The position numbers and the translations under genes were made by a program. From Chara braunii (taxonomy: Eukaryota > Streptophyta > Charophyceae > Charales > Characeae), in assembly GCA_003427395.1 (NCBI GenBank), contig BFEA01000301.1:528017-592016 (forward strand): DNA of 64,000 nt, in the 5' to 3' direction. The notes beneath the pieces were generated by a model that saw only the letters and a list, made by a program, of their open reading frames with translations, ran no database searches and was not told where the DNA came from. Positions 45,517 to 57,559 of the stretch are shown piece after piece. How positions within the stretch are numbered: position 1 is the first letter of the stretch; every line of letters begins with the position of its first letter.

Positions 45517-48500
45517 TATGCCATAGGCACGGGGGTTACTAAAGGAAAAGAGCTGAGTGATCTAATGAACTAATCAGGTTAAACTTATATGGGATGGTGA
45601 GAGATGTTTGTTTATGCATGTTTGTGGGCTCTCACTTTGGGGTGTCTTTTTGATAGGTTAGTTGTTTAGATGCTCGCCAAGTGCTGGAGCCATAGGTAGA
45701 TGAGATGGATGATGGGAGGGAGAACTTGGGATGAAGATAGGACTGACCCTGCTAAGGAGTTAGGATCAGGGCTAGCTCGCGATCTCGTCAAGAGGTTGGG
45801 CGGGCTGTCATTAATTCTAAATCGTCAAACAGGTGTCAGAAGATAGTCCCAAGTATAGCTTGCTTTGTCTTTCTGTCTTTCAGCTTTGTATAAATCTTGA
45901 CAGCCTCCTGTTCCTACGGGAAGCGCTGCCGAAATTTCTGCAGATATGAGAAAGTCGTTTTTTGACTCATAGAATTTCTGAAAAGGCACTTTTCCTATGG
46001 GAAGCGCTGCCAAAATTTTGCAGAATTTAAGGAGTCAGAATATTTTTCAGCTAGGGGCTACTTAACAGATCTATCCTGGATAGAGGAGGTGTTCAGTGGC
46101 CTGGTACTAGTAAAGGAGCTAGGTTACGACCTAGGGAGTATTCACCTTCCTTGGCATAAACATAGTAGTGGTTCTCTTTGGTCTGTAATGTGTTGCAGGT
46201 TTCCGTATTTCGCTGGAAGGCTTGATCTGATCAGCCTGATCCTTCGAAAGGATCACTTTTCTGTTATCACTGATAACAGGTCGGTTGCCGATCCGTCGGT
46301 TTACGACTCAACTTTCCCATTTCCCCTGCCTCTCAACCTAAGGCCTTGGCCCTTGCCAGGATTTGTGTGTTTCTTTGGGTTTTCACCCAACTTGAACCTT
46401 GCCAGGATTTGTGTGTTTCTTTGGGTTTTCACCCAACTTCTTTATAAATGGCCTTTTCTTAAAGACAAAAGTACTTTTTGTTGAGGTTTGGTGGGGAAAT
46501 GGTTGGGTGTGCATAAGGCAGGGTGTGAGTTGCAGAAGGTTGGAAAGTTGACCCCTTTAGGGTGTGTGATGTTGTTTGAATGTTGTGTATATGATTGCAG
46601 GTATGTATAAGAGAATCTCGATTGAAGCTTGTCGAGTGATTATGCTTGGATTCAGACGGGCAAACCACACAACTGTCGAGAGAGTGAACTACCCCACAAC
46701 CTTTTATTCAAGTGAGATTGTCTTTTCCCATCCTGATAATGTGACAATCACAGTAAGCGTACGCTCGGGTAACCCTTATAGGGCTATGCGACCGCGCGCT
46801 TACGTTTTTCCCTACTCAAAGATCTTATCTGGTCAGACGTTAGTCCCAGGTCCTAGGCTCAGGGCTGAAGGGATTACCCTTCGCACAGGGCTGACCTACT
46901 TACTGCCCTGGGGAAACAGAAGCGCCGCAAGGAGGAGGGGTTGCCCCCAGCAACTCGGTCCAGCGGGCGTTCGTTTTTTCCTTGCCAACGTCAAGTAATC
47001 TTTTTTCTTTTTCCTTGTTTTAAATTACTTTTGGTGGAGCGGTAGAGTTCCGGGCGGAAGGGTTAGCATGTCGTTGGTGGTGCGCCAGACAACTCACCAC
47101 CGCTCCGAATTCCTTTCTGCCCTAGGGACCATCCTACCCCGCGCCCTTTGGGACACCTCAGGGTGTTGAAGATGGTAAGGCCCTCACGTCGGTTTTGCGC
47201 TCGCTAAAGGTTTACCCCCTTTAGCGCGCGCTTCAGCCGACGCTTGAGCGTCGAGAGCGACCCCATGGCTCAAATGAGGCCACTCGGGTATGGGCACCAC
47301 ATAATGCGCCGTCATCACTACTTACGCAGGTCCGCATTGCTAGTCGGTATGTGTAGGCCTCGCGTCCGCGGGGCTTTATACTGAACCACGCGCGTGGCAC
47401 CTACCGATTTCCGCGCTCGGAAGTTATGGGATGAGCGAAGAGGGTAAAAGCGCGTTATGACCAATCGACCCAAGTTTCGACAGCGCGAAACGACACAGGA
47501 GTGAGGGAATCATCCCTAGTCGGCCTATGGGGGTCCGTGTACGAGCCTCCAACGTCTCGAACACCGGGTTGCCTATGGGTCTGAATTTGGGCACCACCCG
47601 CACGCATCTTTTATGTTGGCTGGCCACCTGATAAGGCCGATCAGACCACGAAAGTTGGAATATGGGCTAGGCGGAGAGAGGAAAGGGGGTGACCCTCTTT
47701 TTCTATCTGTGGTTGCTTCCTCCTTTAAAGTTTTCATGGTTGGACGTTGTAATCCGTGGACATTTCCCCTGGTGGGGTTTGTTTTTCAATGCTACCCCAC
47801 CCAAAATAGTCACAAAGATATAGAAAAATGGTGAATTAACCCGAGTGAGTTGCTAAGAAACTCTGAGCCGTCGAAGTCAAACCCCTTGATTTCGACTACC
47901 ACGACAACCCTAAAGCTGTCTACTCAACCCCTCTGCACAGGGTGCAGAAGAGGGTGTGGTCTTCAACCGCGCATGGCGGTTGCCTAGCGCCGAGAAGGTA
48001 ACCCCTCAACGCGCTTGTCAACCGACACTTGAGTGTCGAGCACGACCCTCGAGATTACCAAGGGCCGCACGGTTACGAGTACCCCATAGTTACCCCATCA
48101 GCGCGAATGCTTGCGAATGCCCGCATGACTGGTCGATATGAGGAGGCCATGCGCTCGCACGACTCTTATACGAAAGTCCGGCGCGCGATACCTATCTGAT
48201 TCTCGCGGCATAAAGTTATGGGTCGTATACTGAAGGGACTAGGAGTGTTGTAATGTTGTGGTGTTATTTGTGGGGTTTGTTTTGTGTTTTTCCATGTGTT
48301 ATGTGTGGGTAGATGTGAGTGTTGTGGTGTAACGCGTGGAGTGTGTGATGCGTCCTAGTCGACCGGCGCCGAGTTGCGTTTGGGACCTCAGCCCCCCAGT
48401 GCGTCTATTCGCGTGCGGGTTCGATTTTCGGGCGTTCGACCGCACGTACCCCCTATGCTACAGCGAACGAGAAACGCCCTCGACTAGGCCACCTCTGCAA

Positions 48501-48746
48501 TTGCATACGAAAAACTTTCGCATGTGGTTCGGTAGCTCGGCGGGGATACGCCCACCTAAGGGATGGTGACAACTCCCGCAGGTGGAGGTAAGCGGTGCCT
48601 CGCGTGACCCTGTCCTGTCGTAGGGGCTCGCGAGAGGTACAGCTGGCGCACTCGGCCGGAGCGGCAAACGCTCTCTGCGACAAGTCTTGCATAATCCTGC
48701 GTGACGCGGCCGGGAGGGTCCCCGTGCGGGACCGATGCGCTCGACA
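45517..48746 (+). other. Unassigned region ending in a probable LTR terminus
   Basis: It ends GCTCGACA at 48746, two bases before the element D PBS, so at least its last part should be the 5' LTR of element D. I could not find the LTR start. It holds a 43-bp tandem duplication (about 46345-46440), a TATAAAT at 46443-46449, two related segments with gggaagcgctgcc (near 45918 and 45998) and two diverged copies of a segment of about 250 bp (about 47190-47440 and 47980-48230). A 140-residue open frame at 46576-46998 has no recognisable features. Confidence 0.5.
46443..46449 (+). promoter_or_regulatory. Possible TATA box upstream of element D
   Basis: TATAAAT directly after a 43-bp tandem duplication, in the sense of element D. 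This is a motif match only. Confidence 0.3.
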
Positions 48747-48748
48747 GG

Positions 48749-48766
48749 TGGCGCCGTTGTCGGGGA
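48749..48766 (+). other. Primer-binding site of element D (tRNA-Asp type)
   Basis: TGGCGCCGTTGTCGGGGA differs at one position from TGGCGCCGTTGCCGGGGA, the tRNA-Asp complement used by plant Athila/Tat-type elements. It lies two bases after the dinucleotide CA. Confidence 0.7.
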
Positions 48767-49083
48767 TCTCGGCTGCCAACCGGGATCCTTAAGAGAACGA
48801 ACCCAGGTCAAGTGCAAGCTGATGATCTAGGCAAAACGACAAAGGCTTATGGTTTCGATTGTCTTATATAAGAGGATTGTGTATGATATAATAATAAGAC
48901 TGAGTGATTAGAAGTGCGACCTAAGGTTGTATCTGAGGTTTCGAGTAACTAATAGTAGAGTGAGTGGCTGGACTTAGAGGTGGAACGACTAGATAGGACT
49001 TAGGACAAGTCCCCTGGAACTTGACAAGCTGTCTGATGGGTTATCGTCTTTCCTAACAGGTTGGTTAGCAAAAAAGGATAAAG

Positions 49084-50530
49084 ATGCCGGACGCAGATGG
49101 AATTGAGCGGGGCCCGGCTACTACGCCGAAAGACATTGTTAAGGCCCTCGAGAAAAAGGAGTTGGCACGGCTGCAAGTGTCGAAAGTTGATATCTTCCTA
49201 TTTGAAGGGGAGAGGGTGTCTAAGTGGTTGGAGCTGCGGGAACAAGTTACGACCGAGGTACCGGAGGCAGATAAGCTCAAGTTCCTACCCAGATATATCT
49301 GGTGGGAAATCCGGCCGAGATAATGAAGGTGGCCGCTGGAGCAGGGGGAGACTGGGCCAAGTTTAAAGGAGAGATGCAGAGGCGCTTCAAACTAGGGGAT
49401 GGTCTGCTAACGAAGACAGACCTAGAAATGTTGCAGAGAGATGAGCTCTCCACGGTGGGGGCTTTCACGACGGCATTCGAAAAGATGGCAAGAAAAGTCC
49501 CAGGATTGGCTGAAGAAGAACAGTGCGCAACCTTCCTGGGGCACTTCAAGAATTGGGAGGCTTCTGCACTGACCAAGAAGGCCGCGCCGAGGAAAGCGCT
49601 GACTTGGGCTGCCATAAAAGAAGGCGTGTTAGAAGGAGAGTTGGACCAAGTAGTCATCTTCCAGATGCGACAGGCTAGGAAGAAGGAAGGCCTTGGATGC
49701 CACGACGGGTAACGGGCGAGACTTTAAGAGAATGGTAGAGGATGCAGTTACCCAACTCGACGCGAAAAAAGAGGCAAAGGTAGCCAGAAAGGCTATGGCG
49801 GCACCGCAGGCCCAGGGAAAAGCGAAGAAGGCGGTGGTGCAAGAGGAAGAAGAAGAGGAAAGGAACCTAAGCCTCAAAAGTTGACGAAGGCTCAGAGAAA
49901 AGCGAAAAATCTGGCCCGAGGCGGGCAAGGCTCAGGAAGAGGTCAGGTCCCGCAAGCAACAGTGCTGCCACCCCCTGAGTCGCCCAGTCAAGCCGCGCCA
50001 GCACCCTATGGGTCGTGGCCGGGTTATGGACCTCCGAATCCTTGGCCTGGGCACTGTTCATACGTACCATGGCCGGTGAGTGGACCGCATGGATCATGCG
50101 TAGGAGCGCCACTGAGCACGGCCTCCTGCGAGTGTCCAAGACCCCAGTCTCAGCAGGTAAGCCACCCGAGTCCGCAGCCAAGCCAACCTCAACAGTCGGC
50201 CCCACAAGGATCGCAAGGAAACCAAGGAGGTGGACGTGGGCAAAGTCAAGGATGGGGCCGAGGGCGAGGAAATGGAGGTGGTAACTCCACAGGTGGAGGA
50301 AATGGGGACTGAAATGCGTCAGGAAGCCAGGGCAGCCAAGAAGGTGGACGAGGCTTTGGCAGAGGAAGAATAGATTGGAGGAATGCCATTTGTTGGCATT
50401 GTGGGCAGAAAGGCCACACCATCAAGTTTTGCCAAGTCCGAAGGAACGATGAGGATGAAGGTCTAATCAGCACCAACTATGATGGGGACATGTACGACAA
50501 ATTTGGGTATTACCTTGACCCGAAGATCCC
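49084..50530 (+). pseudogene. Element D gag with zinc knuckle
   Basis: The start Met at 49084 reads MPDADGIERGPATTPKDIVKALEKKEL. After a frame change near 49310 come the gag core WAKFKGEMQRRFKLGDGL, LQRDELSTVGAFTTAFEK and AEEEQCATFLGHFKNWEA. Another change near 49690 leads to a Lys-rich stretch and a long Gln/Gly/Pro-rich part (49881-50312). A CCHC knuckle CWHCGQKGHTIKFC lies at 50391-50432, again in a different frame. The knuckle binds element RNA. At least three frame changes make it defective. Confidence 0.8.
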
Positions 50531-50908
50531 TAGCGGAACGAGGAAGGAGGCCCTATGAAGAGCCGAGGCCGACGCGCCACCCGCTCCTCCAGCCATGTTT
50601 CGGATGTGGCAGGAGAAGGAGGTCCGCTGTGACATCAGGGTGGAAGAGGTAGGCGAAAAAGAGGAAGTGGAGCAGAGAAAAAGCCGGCACCATCAAGGAA
50701 GAACCAATCATAGTGGAATCAAACGAAGAGATAGAGGAAGACTGTTGGAACAGGCCAAGACATGCTAAGATAGGGGAAGATTGTTGGAGAGAAGCCCGAC
50801 AAACAATGGAAAGGATGAAAGACTTAAGTGGCTAAAGTCGGGAGGTACCAACATAAATTGACCGATATGTGTGAAAAGGTTGAGGAGTGAAGAGGCAAGG
50901 AGCCGCTG

Positions 50909-51394
50909 GTGTACCTCTACGACATGGGTCCAGGGTCGCAAGGTGGGTCTGGGAACTTACCAGGCGTCACGATTTCAGGACCAGCACCTCGGTCCGGCAT
51001 GGCTTATAGGCCACCCTCCAGAACGGGGAGAGCACCGCATGCTGTCAGAACGAGGGCCAAGAGGCCTGTGAGCCCCGAGGAGCCGACAAAGGATGTTCCT
51101 GAGCCCAGTGGGAAGGAAGTGGTGGTAGATGTTCCAGAAGGAGAGGATGAGGAGGAGGATAGGCTGAGAAAAGAAGAGGACGAGAAGGCCGAGCAAAGGG
51201 CTAAAAAGAGAGGCGCCAAGCCTGACACGGATAATCCCTCAGAAGTGAAGAAAAAGAAGTACGCTGTCCGAGTAGACGAAGGATTTGACGTAGAGGAAAT
51301 CATGGACAGGATCCTTGAGGGTTATAACTATCTTATGAACCTAAAGGATGTCCTGGCTTCGGCGCTGAGGCTCAGGGATGAGCTAAAAGCATGA
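50909..51394 (+). pseudogene. Element D gag-protease linker
   Basis: This 161-residue open frame has a Gly/Pro-rich start, an acidic-basic stretch (DEEEDRLRKEEDEKAEQRAK), then VRVDEGFDVEEIMDRILEGY. It lies between the zinc knuckle and protease and has no recognised domain of its own. The reading is by position. Confidence 0.55.
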
Positions 51395-51490
51395 TTATCT
51401 AGGAAGATGGTGGCCAATGTACGACTAGGGACCATAATCCCTAAAGAGGCAGAATGGGCTGAGACCGGAACAAAGATGGATTGGTAGTCC

Positions 51491-51840
51491 GTGGCATGTG
51501 GGTGTCTAGATGTAGTAGTAAAGGGAAACACTTGCACAACGATAGTAGATAGTGGCGCAAAGATGAACCTCATAAAAGAGGAACATCCTGTACGCTTACG
51601 AATGGAAGTAGACCGCTCCGACAATGGAGTCTTAATGGGGGCAAACAGTCGGTCGATTTTCATAGGGACCGCATCATCGGTGATTCTGGAAATCCAAAAA
51701 GTGAAAGTAAGAAGTTGCTTCTTCGTGATACCTGATCTTGACTACCCTATTATACCGGGGAGGTCGTTCCTAAGTCGAACAGAGACCGTCATACTCAACA
51801 AGCATGACGAAACTATGTTCCTCGTCCTACGCATTGGACA
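51491..51840 (+). pseudogene. Element D aspartic protease, truncated
   Basis: The plus frame has LDVVVKGNTCTTIVDSGAK with the standard Asp-Ser-Gly triad (51548-51556), then MNLIKEEHPVRL and, later, FFVIPDLDYPIIPGRSFL, the second retropepsin motif. The frame runs on to 52051, but after about 51840 (ETMFLVL) it no longer resembles a retroelement protein. That point is the likely break. Confidence 0.8.
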
Positions 51841-52487
51841 TTCGGACACTGGCTGCTTTGTGCGCAAGCGCTGCTGCGCTATCGCCTGCCAGGCTCACGC
51901 GCTCAAGGGCGAGCTGGAAGGAGCAGGCAGCCATAGACGAACTGCGCTGCTGTATGCTGGATGGGGCGCATGGTGGTCCTTGGGTGCAAGTGGCATCTGT
52001 GAGCTGGGGAATGAGGTTGTGAGTGATACGAAAGACATACCTGGTGCTTGAAGCGTGCGGCATTGGCCGAGATCTGCTCGTACTTCGGGGAGCTGTTGAC
52101 GTCATCAGCGGCATTGTGGAGTGCCATAGGATATCAACATTGGTTCTTCGTTGATGATGATGATGATGAGACTATTCCAGCATTGTCAATTATGAGCTTT
52201 TGGTGTACTCTTATTTGGTGAAACTCGTGATGCAATTCTGCTTTTGGTTCGAGGTCACGACTCTCTGGTCTCATGTGTATGATGCTGTTTGATTGCTGAA
52301 GTTCGCTATTGCTTATCTTCCTTGCACTTTGATATAGACCTGAGACATTGTTTTCCCAGACCCTTCAAACACCCCAACACTTGAGCATCGAACAAGCTTT
52401 TTTTTTTTCTCCCCCCCTCAAACCTGACAACCTATAACCCTATAGAAAACCATTAGGACTGCCCTGTTACTTGTACAACCTCAATAG
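51841..52487. other. Unassigned sequence, no gene recognised
   Basis: Between the end of element D and a 53-bp tandem repeat. It holds a GATGAT run (about 52153-52168) and a T-rich tract (52398-52409). Confidence 0.45.
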
Positions 52488-52665
52488 GATTACCCTATTA
52501 CCTGAACAATGCTACCCTCACCCTTGTAGAACCCCAATCGTATTACCCTGTTACTTGAACATTGATTCCCTCATCCCTGTAAAACCTCAATAGTATTACC
52601 CTGTTACTTGAGTATTGATTCCCTCATCCCTGTAGAACCTCAATAGGATTACCCTGCTACTTGCA
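52488..52665. repeat. 53-bp tandem repeat, three full units and a partial
   Basis: Units at 52488, 52541 and 52594 are each exactly 53 bp (attaccctgttacttga.. ccctcatccctgta.. cctcaatag), followed by a partial unit at 52647. A further partial unit precedes 52488. Confidence 0.9.
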
Positions 52666-53277
52666 TTACTCCCCTGTTTCTTTTATGACCAATGATTGGC
52701 CCCGTCCCGTCCTTCACAATTGTTCATTGGGTCTTTGGCAGCCGGGACGTTGCCGTCCAGAGGGAGGTTATAGTGTTACGGACTCAGCCAGGGCTCAGTC
52801 CCTGGTCCGTGGGTTACCACCCACCAAGCTCCTATTTCATTTTTGAGTCTCTGATCTCCGGTCCCTGACTGTTGGCGCACTCTGCAGCTGGCACCCTTTC
52901 TCAAATTCCTCCTCTGGCACTTTCGGATTTCGATACTCAGCACCATCCGGCATTCTGGCGCCCAGGCTCAGACCTTCGATTGTGAATTCAGCCACGAGGC
53001 AAATTGCACTACTGCCCTCGAGAATCAACTTAAGTCCGGTACTTAAGACCGGACTCGAGCTGAGTTCGGCCATTCAGTTTTTGGCCTCAGTGCTTGTGGT
53101 TCAGGTGACTTGCTGCAACATTGTGTTCGGAATCCAAGATTGCGACTTTGCGACTTTGCCACTTTGTGTTTGCGCCCGTCCAGTCGTGTCGAGTCTGCAT
53201 CGAGTTGAGTGAGCGCGTGTGTGTGCTCTCACTCTCCCTCTCTCCCCCAACCTCTCTGCTCCGCCTCAGCCCCGTCT
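52666..53277. other. Unassigned sequence, no gene recognised
   Basis: A 78-residue minus-strand open frame (53073-52837) has no feature I recognise. Two short inverted pieces (taagtccggtacttaag near 53030) are present. It ends where element E begins. Confidence 0.4.
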
Positions 53278-54182
53278 TACTATCCATAGTTAGTGATAGG
53301 GATACACGGTTTACTAGCCAGCATTGGTAGGAGCTTATGCGAGTCTATGGCTCGAAGTTATTAATGTCATCTGGTCGTCATCCAAAGACTAACACAGATG
53401 AACAAGATCGGGTAGCAGATACTCAAGATGTATATTAGACCGGACCAGATAAACTGGGATGAGATGCTCCCTAAGGTAGCTAGCGCCTACAACAACAGTG
53501 TCCATCTAGCTACCTGCCGAACTCATAATGAGTTACACAAGTCCTTTAGACCACGCAAGCCATTGGAAGGACTAAATCGTTACCAGATACAGAGACTGCC
53601 ACTCGAAACTAGGGAGTCTGCCCTACAGCATGAGAGGGAGATCGCAAGAGTGATTGACAGTCTAAGAAAGGCTCAACACAAAATGATTGAGCAAGCTAAC
53701 AAGCATCAATGGCCATTGCAGTTCCAGATAGGTGACTTAGTCTGGGTCAAGTCCAAGGAGTTCACACCAGAAGAGAACATCTCACAAAAGCAGTTGCCTG
53801 CGCATGGGGGACCGTGGCCTGTCCTAGAAGTGAAAGGCGGAGAGGACGAACCTTCCTACACAATAGAGATTCCGCCACACCTCCACACATACCCAGTCTT
53901 CCATCCAAGTTCTTACCTTGTGTCACAAGCCAACAATTTTTGTCGCGTCGATCGATGATTCCTCCGGACATGGATGACACATATGATATAGATCGCATTG
54001 TGGAAGAGGATGTATTCAGGACCAGAGGTAGAGGTCGTCCACAGAAGGAATACAAAGTCAGGTTCGCTTATCAGGAACCGGAGGACGACTGCTGGTTCAC
54101 AAGAACCAAGCTGTTAGAGACCGCTCCCGACATAGTCCACGCCTATGACAGAGAAAGGAAAGGTAAAGGACCTCGAATTTAG
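53278..54182 (+). pseudogene. Element E integrase and chromodomain
   Basis: The first frame has LSIVSDRDTRFTSQHW and SSGRHPKTNTDEQ. The E of the D,D,E triad falls in the TDEQ block. The frame changes near 53428 to DQINWDEMLPKVASAYNNSVH and FQIGDLVWVKSKEF, LPAHGGPWPVLEV and HLHTYPVFHPS of the C-terminal domain. A further change near 53930 leads to a complete-looking chromodomain (DDTYDIDRIVEEDVF, KEYKVRFAYQEPEDDCWFTR) that ends at 54182. The first catalytic Asp is missing by truncation. Confidence 0.85.
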
Positions 54183-54193
54183 GCCGGCAGGAG

Positions 54194-55244
54194 TGAAACG
54201 GTTTTCACCTATTACGGTAGCAGATGCAGTACCCAGGGCGTGATCCCTAGACCTCCCCCTTACCCCTGTATAATACCCATTGACCGTGTCTGTTTGAACC
54301 CGTGACCTGTGTCCTAAAAGTCGTATGTTCAGCTGTTGTATATGGTGCGGTTGTCGGGGCTTGAACCGTAGGTCTTAGTTTTAGTGGTCGTAGGGTCAAC
54401 GTAGGTCGTAGCTGCTACAGTTCCGAAAGGTAAAGTCCACAACCTTCCGAAAGTTCTAGAACTGCTCTTTGTGAGTCTTACAAGTCAGTCCGCGTGTCAG
54501 TCAACAAAGGGCGGTCCTAGCACAGTCAGCAAAGGGCAGTCCTAGTCCTACCTAGCGTAGTCAGCAGTACCCAGTCCCAGGTCGCACTTTGTTTAGTCAG
54601 CAAGTACCATGTGGGGCTGCGTGCACACCGGGCCGAGGGTCCAAGGGCAGACCTACGACGATCCGAAGTGTAAATAAAGAGGCAGCATCGAGTCATTCAT
54701 TCATTCTGCCTATGAGCCGTGCGGAAGTGCTGTTGGAGTGTCTTGTGCGACCTACGCCGATCCGAAGTGTAAATAAAGAGGCGGCATCGAGTCATTCATT
54801 CATTCTGCCTGTGAGCCGTGCGGAAGTGCTGTTGGAGCGTCTTGTGCTACGGAGGTCTGCAGGTACCAGGAGAGGAAGAGGGCTAAGAGGAGGTCGGCCA
54901 TCGCCGCCAGTTAGTTGTAGGAGGAAGAAGACGGCAGCCATAACTGCCCGTAGGTTAGTGGTAGGAAGTGTGTTAGTGTGTTGTGTGTGTGTGTGTGCGG
55001 GACATTCAGGGTGATCCAGAGGGCGTGCGTGTGTGTGAATAAGTTGCTGGTGGACACAGTTGATCGGGTGGGAATCGTTGTCTGACGCCCAGCGCCATAG
55101 CCATTCAGACAAGTTTGAATCTGAGCTGTGTTCCTGGCTACGTTTATCTCTGAGCTTTGTGCGGGCGCCATGCGCCAGTTTTGATCGTTATCTGTTTGCA
55201 ACTTTGCATGCATGCTGAGTGCGTCGAAGACAAGTCTGATTGCA
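54194..55244 (+). repeat. 3' LTR of element E (family beta)
   Basis: It starts TGAAACGGTTTTCACC and ends AAGTCTGATTGCA, 1051 bp. A purine-rich ggccggcaggag precedes it as a polypurine tract. It holds a tandem duplication of 99 bp (54650-54748 and 54749-54847) that spans the region of the family's TATA box, here tgtaaata. Confidence 0.85.
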
Positions 55245-56130
55245 CACCCTTCCCTACAGATCAGTTTTTCTCACTGACAGAAACGAGGGGAGATAGTAAA
55301 GAGGCATTGGTGCCTGATGGACCTAATGAGGGTGGTGATATGCAAATCAAGATACAAGGAGACTAAGTAAAAAGGAAAAGGGCAGTAAAGGACTCATGGA
55401 GTGAACCACAGGTCATCATGGAAACAGCATCCAGAGTGGAACAGAGGAAGGCAGCAGCACGCTCAGGAAGTGACCATAGCCCAGATAAGCATTGAAGAAG
55501 TTTGCCTCAGGCGGGGAACTGTAGCTCAATTAAGAGGGAGACCTCTGAAGTTCATAATTGGTTCCAATGCGCAGTAAGGTGGGAATAGGGAGTAAAAGGA
55601 GGAAGAAGAGCATCTAGAATGAGAATAATAAGGAGAACGTGTTAATACAGTAACCCGCACACAACAAGGGTGACAAAGGATGGGGTAATGCAGACTCAGG
55701 ACCGAGGAAAGAGCATAGGTTTCAATAACAAAAGGAGGGGGGGAAAGCAGGACGGCGAAAGTTCAGGATAAGGGTCGACTTTCTGAAGCCATGCCAAGGT
55801 GGTTGGGCTTAATTTTTGAAAAAACAGGAGGGGAGGAATACAGGAAGGCAACAGTCAGGAGAAGGGTCTACTTTCAAAACCATGCCAAGAGCTTCTCTGA
55901 TCTAGCTCTGGAGTTTCATCCAGATATCAGACAGCCGAACAGGATTGAGAGGACTTCAACAGATCCAGGCTCTGGAGCAAGACGGGGAATGGAGCAGTGG
56001 TAAATCCTTCCCTTTGAAAGTAATCAATGTCGCTGTCCTTGAGTCTCTCAGCCATATCAGAGAGGAGCTCGGAGTAAGCTAACATGCACGGGACACTGGA
56101 ACCAATTCCCTGCTTTCAATACAAAAAATT
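55245..56130. other. Unassigned sequence, no gene recognised
   Basis: Purine-rich and non-coding as far as I can tell. Two related segments (near 55757 and 55846, agggtc(g/t)actttc(t/a).. catgcc) suggest an old short duplication. The end (ctggaaccaattccctgctttca, 56098-56120) is similar to 57690-57713. Confidence 0.4.
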
Positions 56131-56134
56131 GCTT

Positions 56135-57526
56135 TGTAATGACCCGCCATAACACAGACTGAGAACACTGCTGATTTCTGAAGTTCTGCCGATGGAATGG
56201 GTGCCGTGCCGAGATTCCCGCTATTGTGCGTGCCTGTCTGAGTGCTTGTTGGCATGAGCGCAAGGGTACTTGCTTGTTTGGCAGGCCCGTAGAGCCGGTA
56301 CTTACCTGTGGCCGTGGCATTGAGGGTTGCAGCAGGGAAAACACTCAAGTAGCGGAGCCAGGGGCCCGCGGTGCTTAGAGCAGCGGAAAAACACCTAAGT
56401 AGCAGGTAGGCCGGTACGCACCCAGTAGCAGTACATGTGCCCGCGGTGCTTAGAGCAGCGGAAAAACACCCAAGTAGCAGGTAGGCCGGTACGCACCCAG
56501 TAGCAGTAGATGTGCCGGGTACTCGAGGCCGAGCAGAAGAAGACAAAGTTGGCATTTTAGAGGCCCAGTAGCGGTAGGCGAGGTCTAGGCCGGTACCAGT
56601 CCATCCAGTCTGAGCCTAGAGCCTGTACGGGCAATATCAGAGCCTGCAATGATGTTTCCCTCCGAAAGGGAGGAGGTACCGGTTGCTTGGGAGGCCGAGC
56701 GGCCTGGAAGTCACCGCCCAGGAGGCAAGCAGGCCGCTATATCAAGAGGCCGAGGCAAGAGCTCAGCCTCATTCTTCAGTGCGCAAGTTTGGCGACACGC
56801 TGCTGGAGCGCTGGTTGGAGTGGCGCTGGGTACTACAGCGCTGCTGGGAGGAAGAAGCCGGGAGCTTCCACCTTGGCTATGATGGAGCTCTACCGGTAGG
56901 AGTAGGAGGGAGAAGGGGACCAAGGAAGAGAATGGTGGGGTACTTACATGGCTATGGTAGACACCATCTTCATCACCTTGTTAGGCGCTGCATCTGGAAG
57001 GCCCCAGTGGGGTAGTGCCGCATCAAGGAAGCTCGGGACAGAGTCAGGCATGGTGGTTGAGTGAGCAGCGGCATAGCTGCATGGAGTTGACCTGGGGACA
57101 GAAGGGCAGCGACATAGCTGCTTTGGGTTGTCCTTTGGACAGGAGGGAGAGCCCTCAGTACTCCGCCATAGCCTTGGCCTGTATGTAGAGGAAGAGGAAG
57201 GGTGGCCATGGCTATGGTGGACCTCATGTTGTGCCTGCAGTAGAAGTGGGATTCGGACATTGATTCTGGTTCAGCCATTCAACATTATTATTGTTATTTC
57301 TTGTTTGAATAAGAGGGGAGGAGATAAGGAGCAGATTGGTTGGCGAGGGAGAAGAGCCTTGTCATTGGTCTATGCTGGAGTACATCATCTTCTTCTTCTT
57401 TCTTACTTCTTCTTCTTCTTCTTCTTTCCCTCTCTCTCCTCTCAAGTTCATTCATTTCTTTTTGCAATTGGACGGCATTGTACTTTCTGATGTTTGTATA
57501 CTTCGAAATTGGCCAGGATCGTAACA
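56135..57526 (+). repeat. Solo LTR, family alpha, with 4-bp TSD
   Basis: It starts TGTAATGACCCG at 56135 and ends GGATCGTAACA at 57526, 1392 bp, plus orientation. The flanks GCTT (56131-56134) and GCTT (57527-57530) form a 4-bp target-site duplication. A 72-bp segment is tandemly duplicated (near 56370-56510). No PBS follows. Confidence 0.88.
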
Positions 57527-57559
57527 GCTTTAAAAAAAAAGCCAAAAAAAAAAACTCAG

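Larger units (their letters stand above)
48749..51840 (+). mobile_element. Element D: Ty3/gypsy gag-protease part, RT and integrase missing
   Basis: PBS, leader, gag with zinc knuckle and protease are present in order on the plus strand. Similarity ends near 51840, inside or just after the protease; no RT, integrase or 3' LTR follows. The tRNA-Asp PBS sets it apart from A, B and F. Confidence 0.75.
53278..55244 (+). mobile_element. Element E: 3' part of a chromovirus
   Basis: The order is integrase (from its second catalytic Asp), C-terminal domain, chromodomain and 3' LTR (54194-55244). The 5' part is missing and the left end is abrupt within the integrase core. The LTR is family beta, shared with element F and the isolated LTR at 11391. 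Confidence 0.85.

Noticed and set aside
46576-46998. 140-residue open frame as a gene
   Set aside because: No recognisable domain, composition like the surroundings, and it lies in sequence that is probably retroelement LTR or leader.
52837-53073. Minus-strand 78-residue open frame as a host exon
   Set aside because: No recognised motif and no convincing splice borders; it does not fit the C2 gene.
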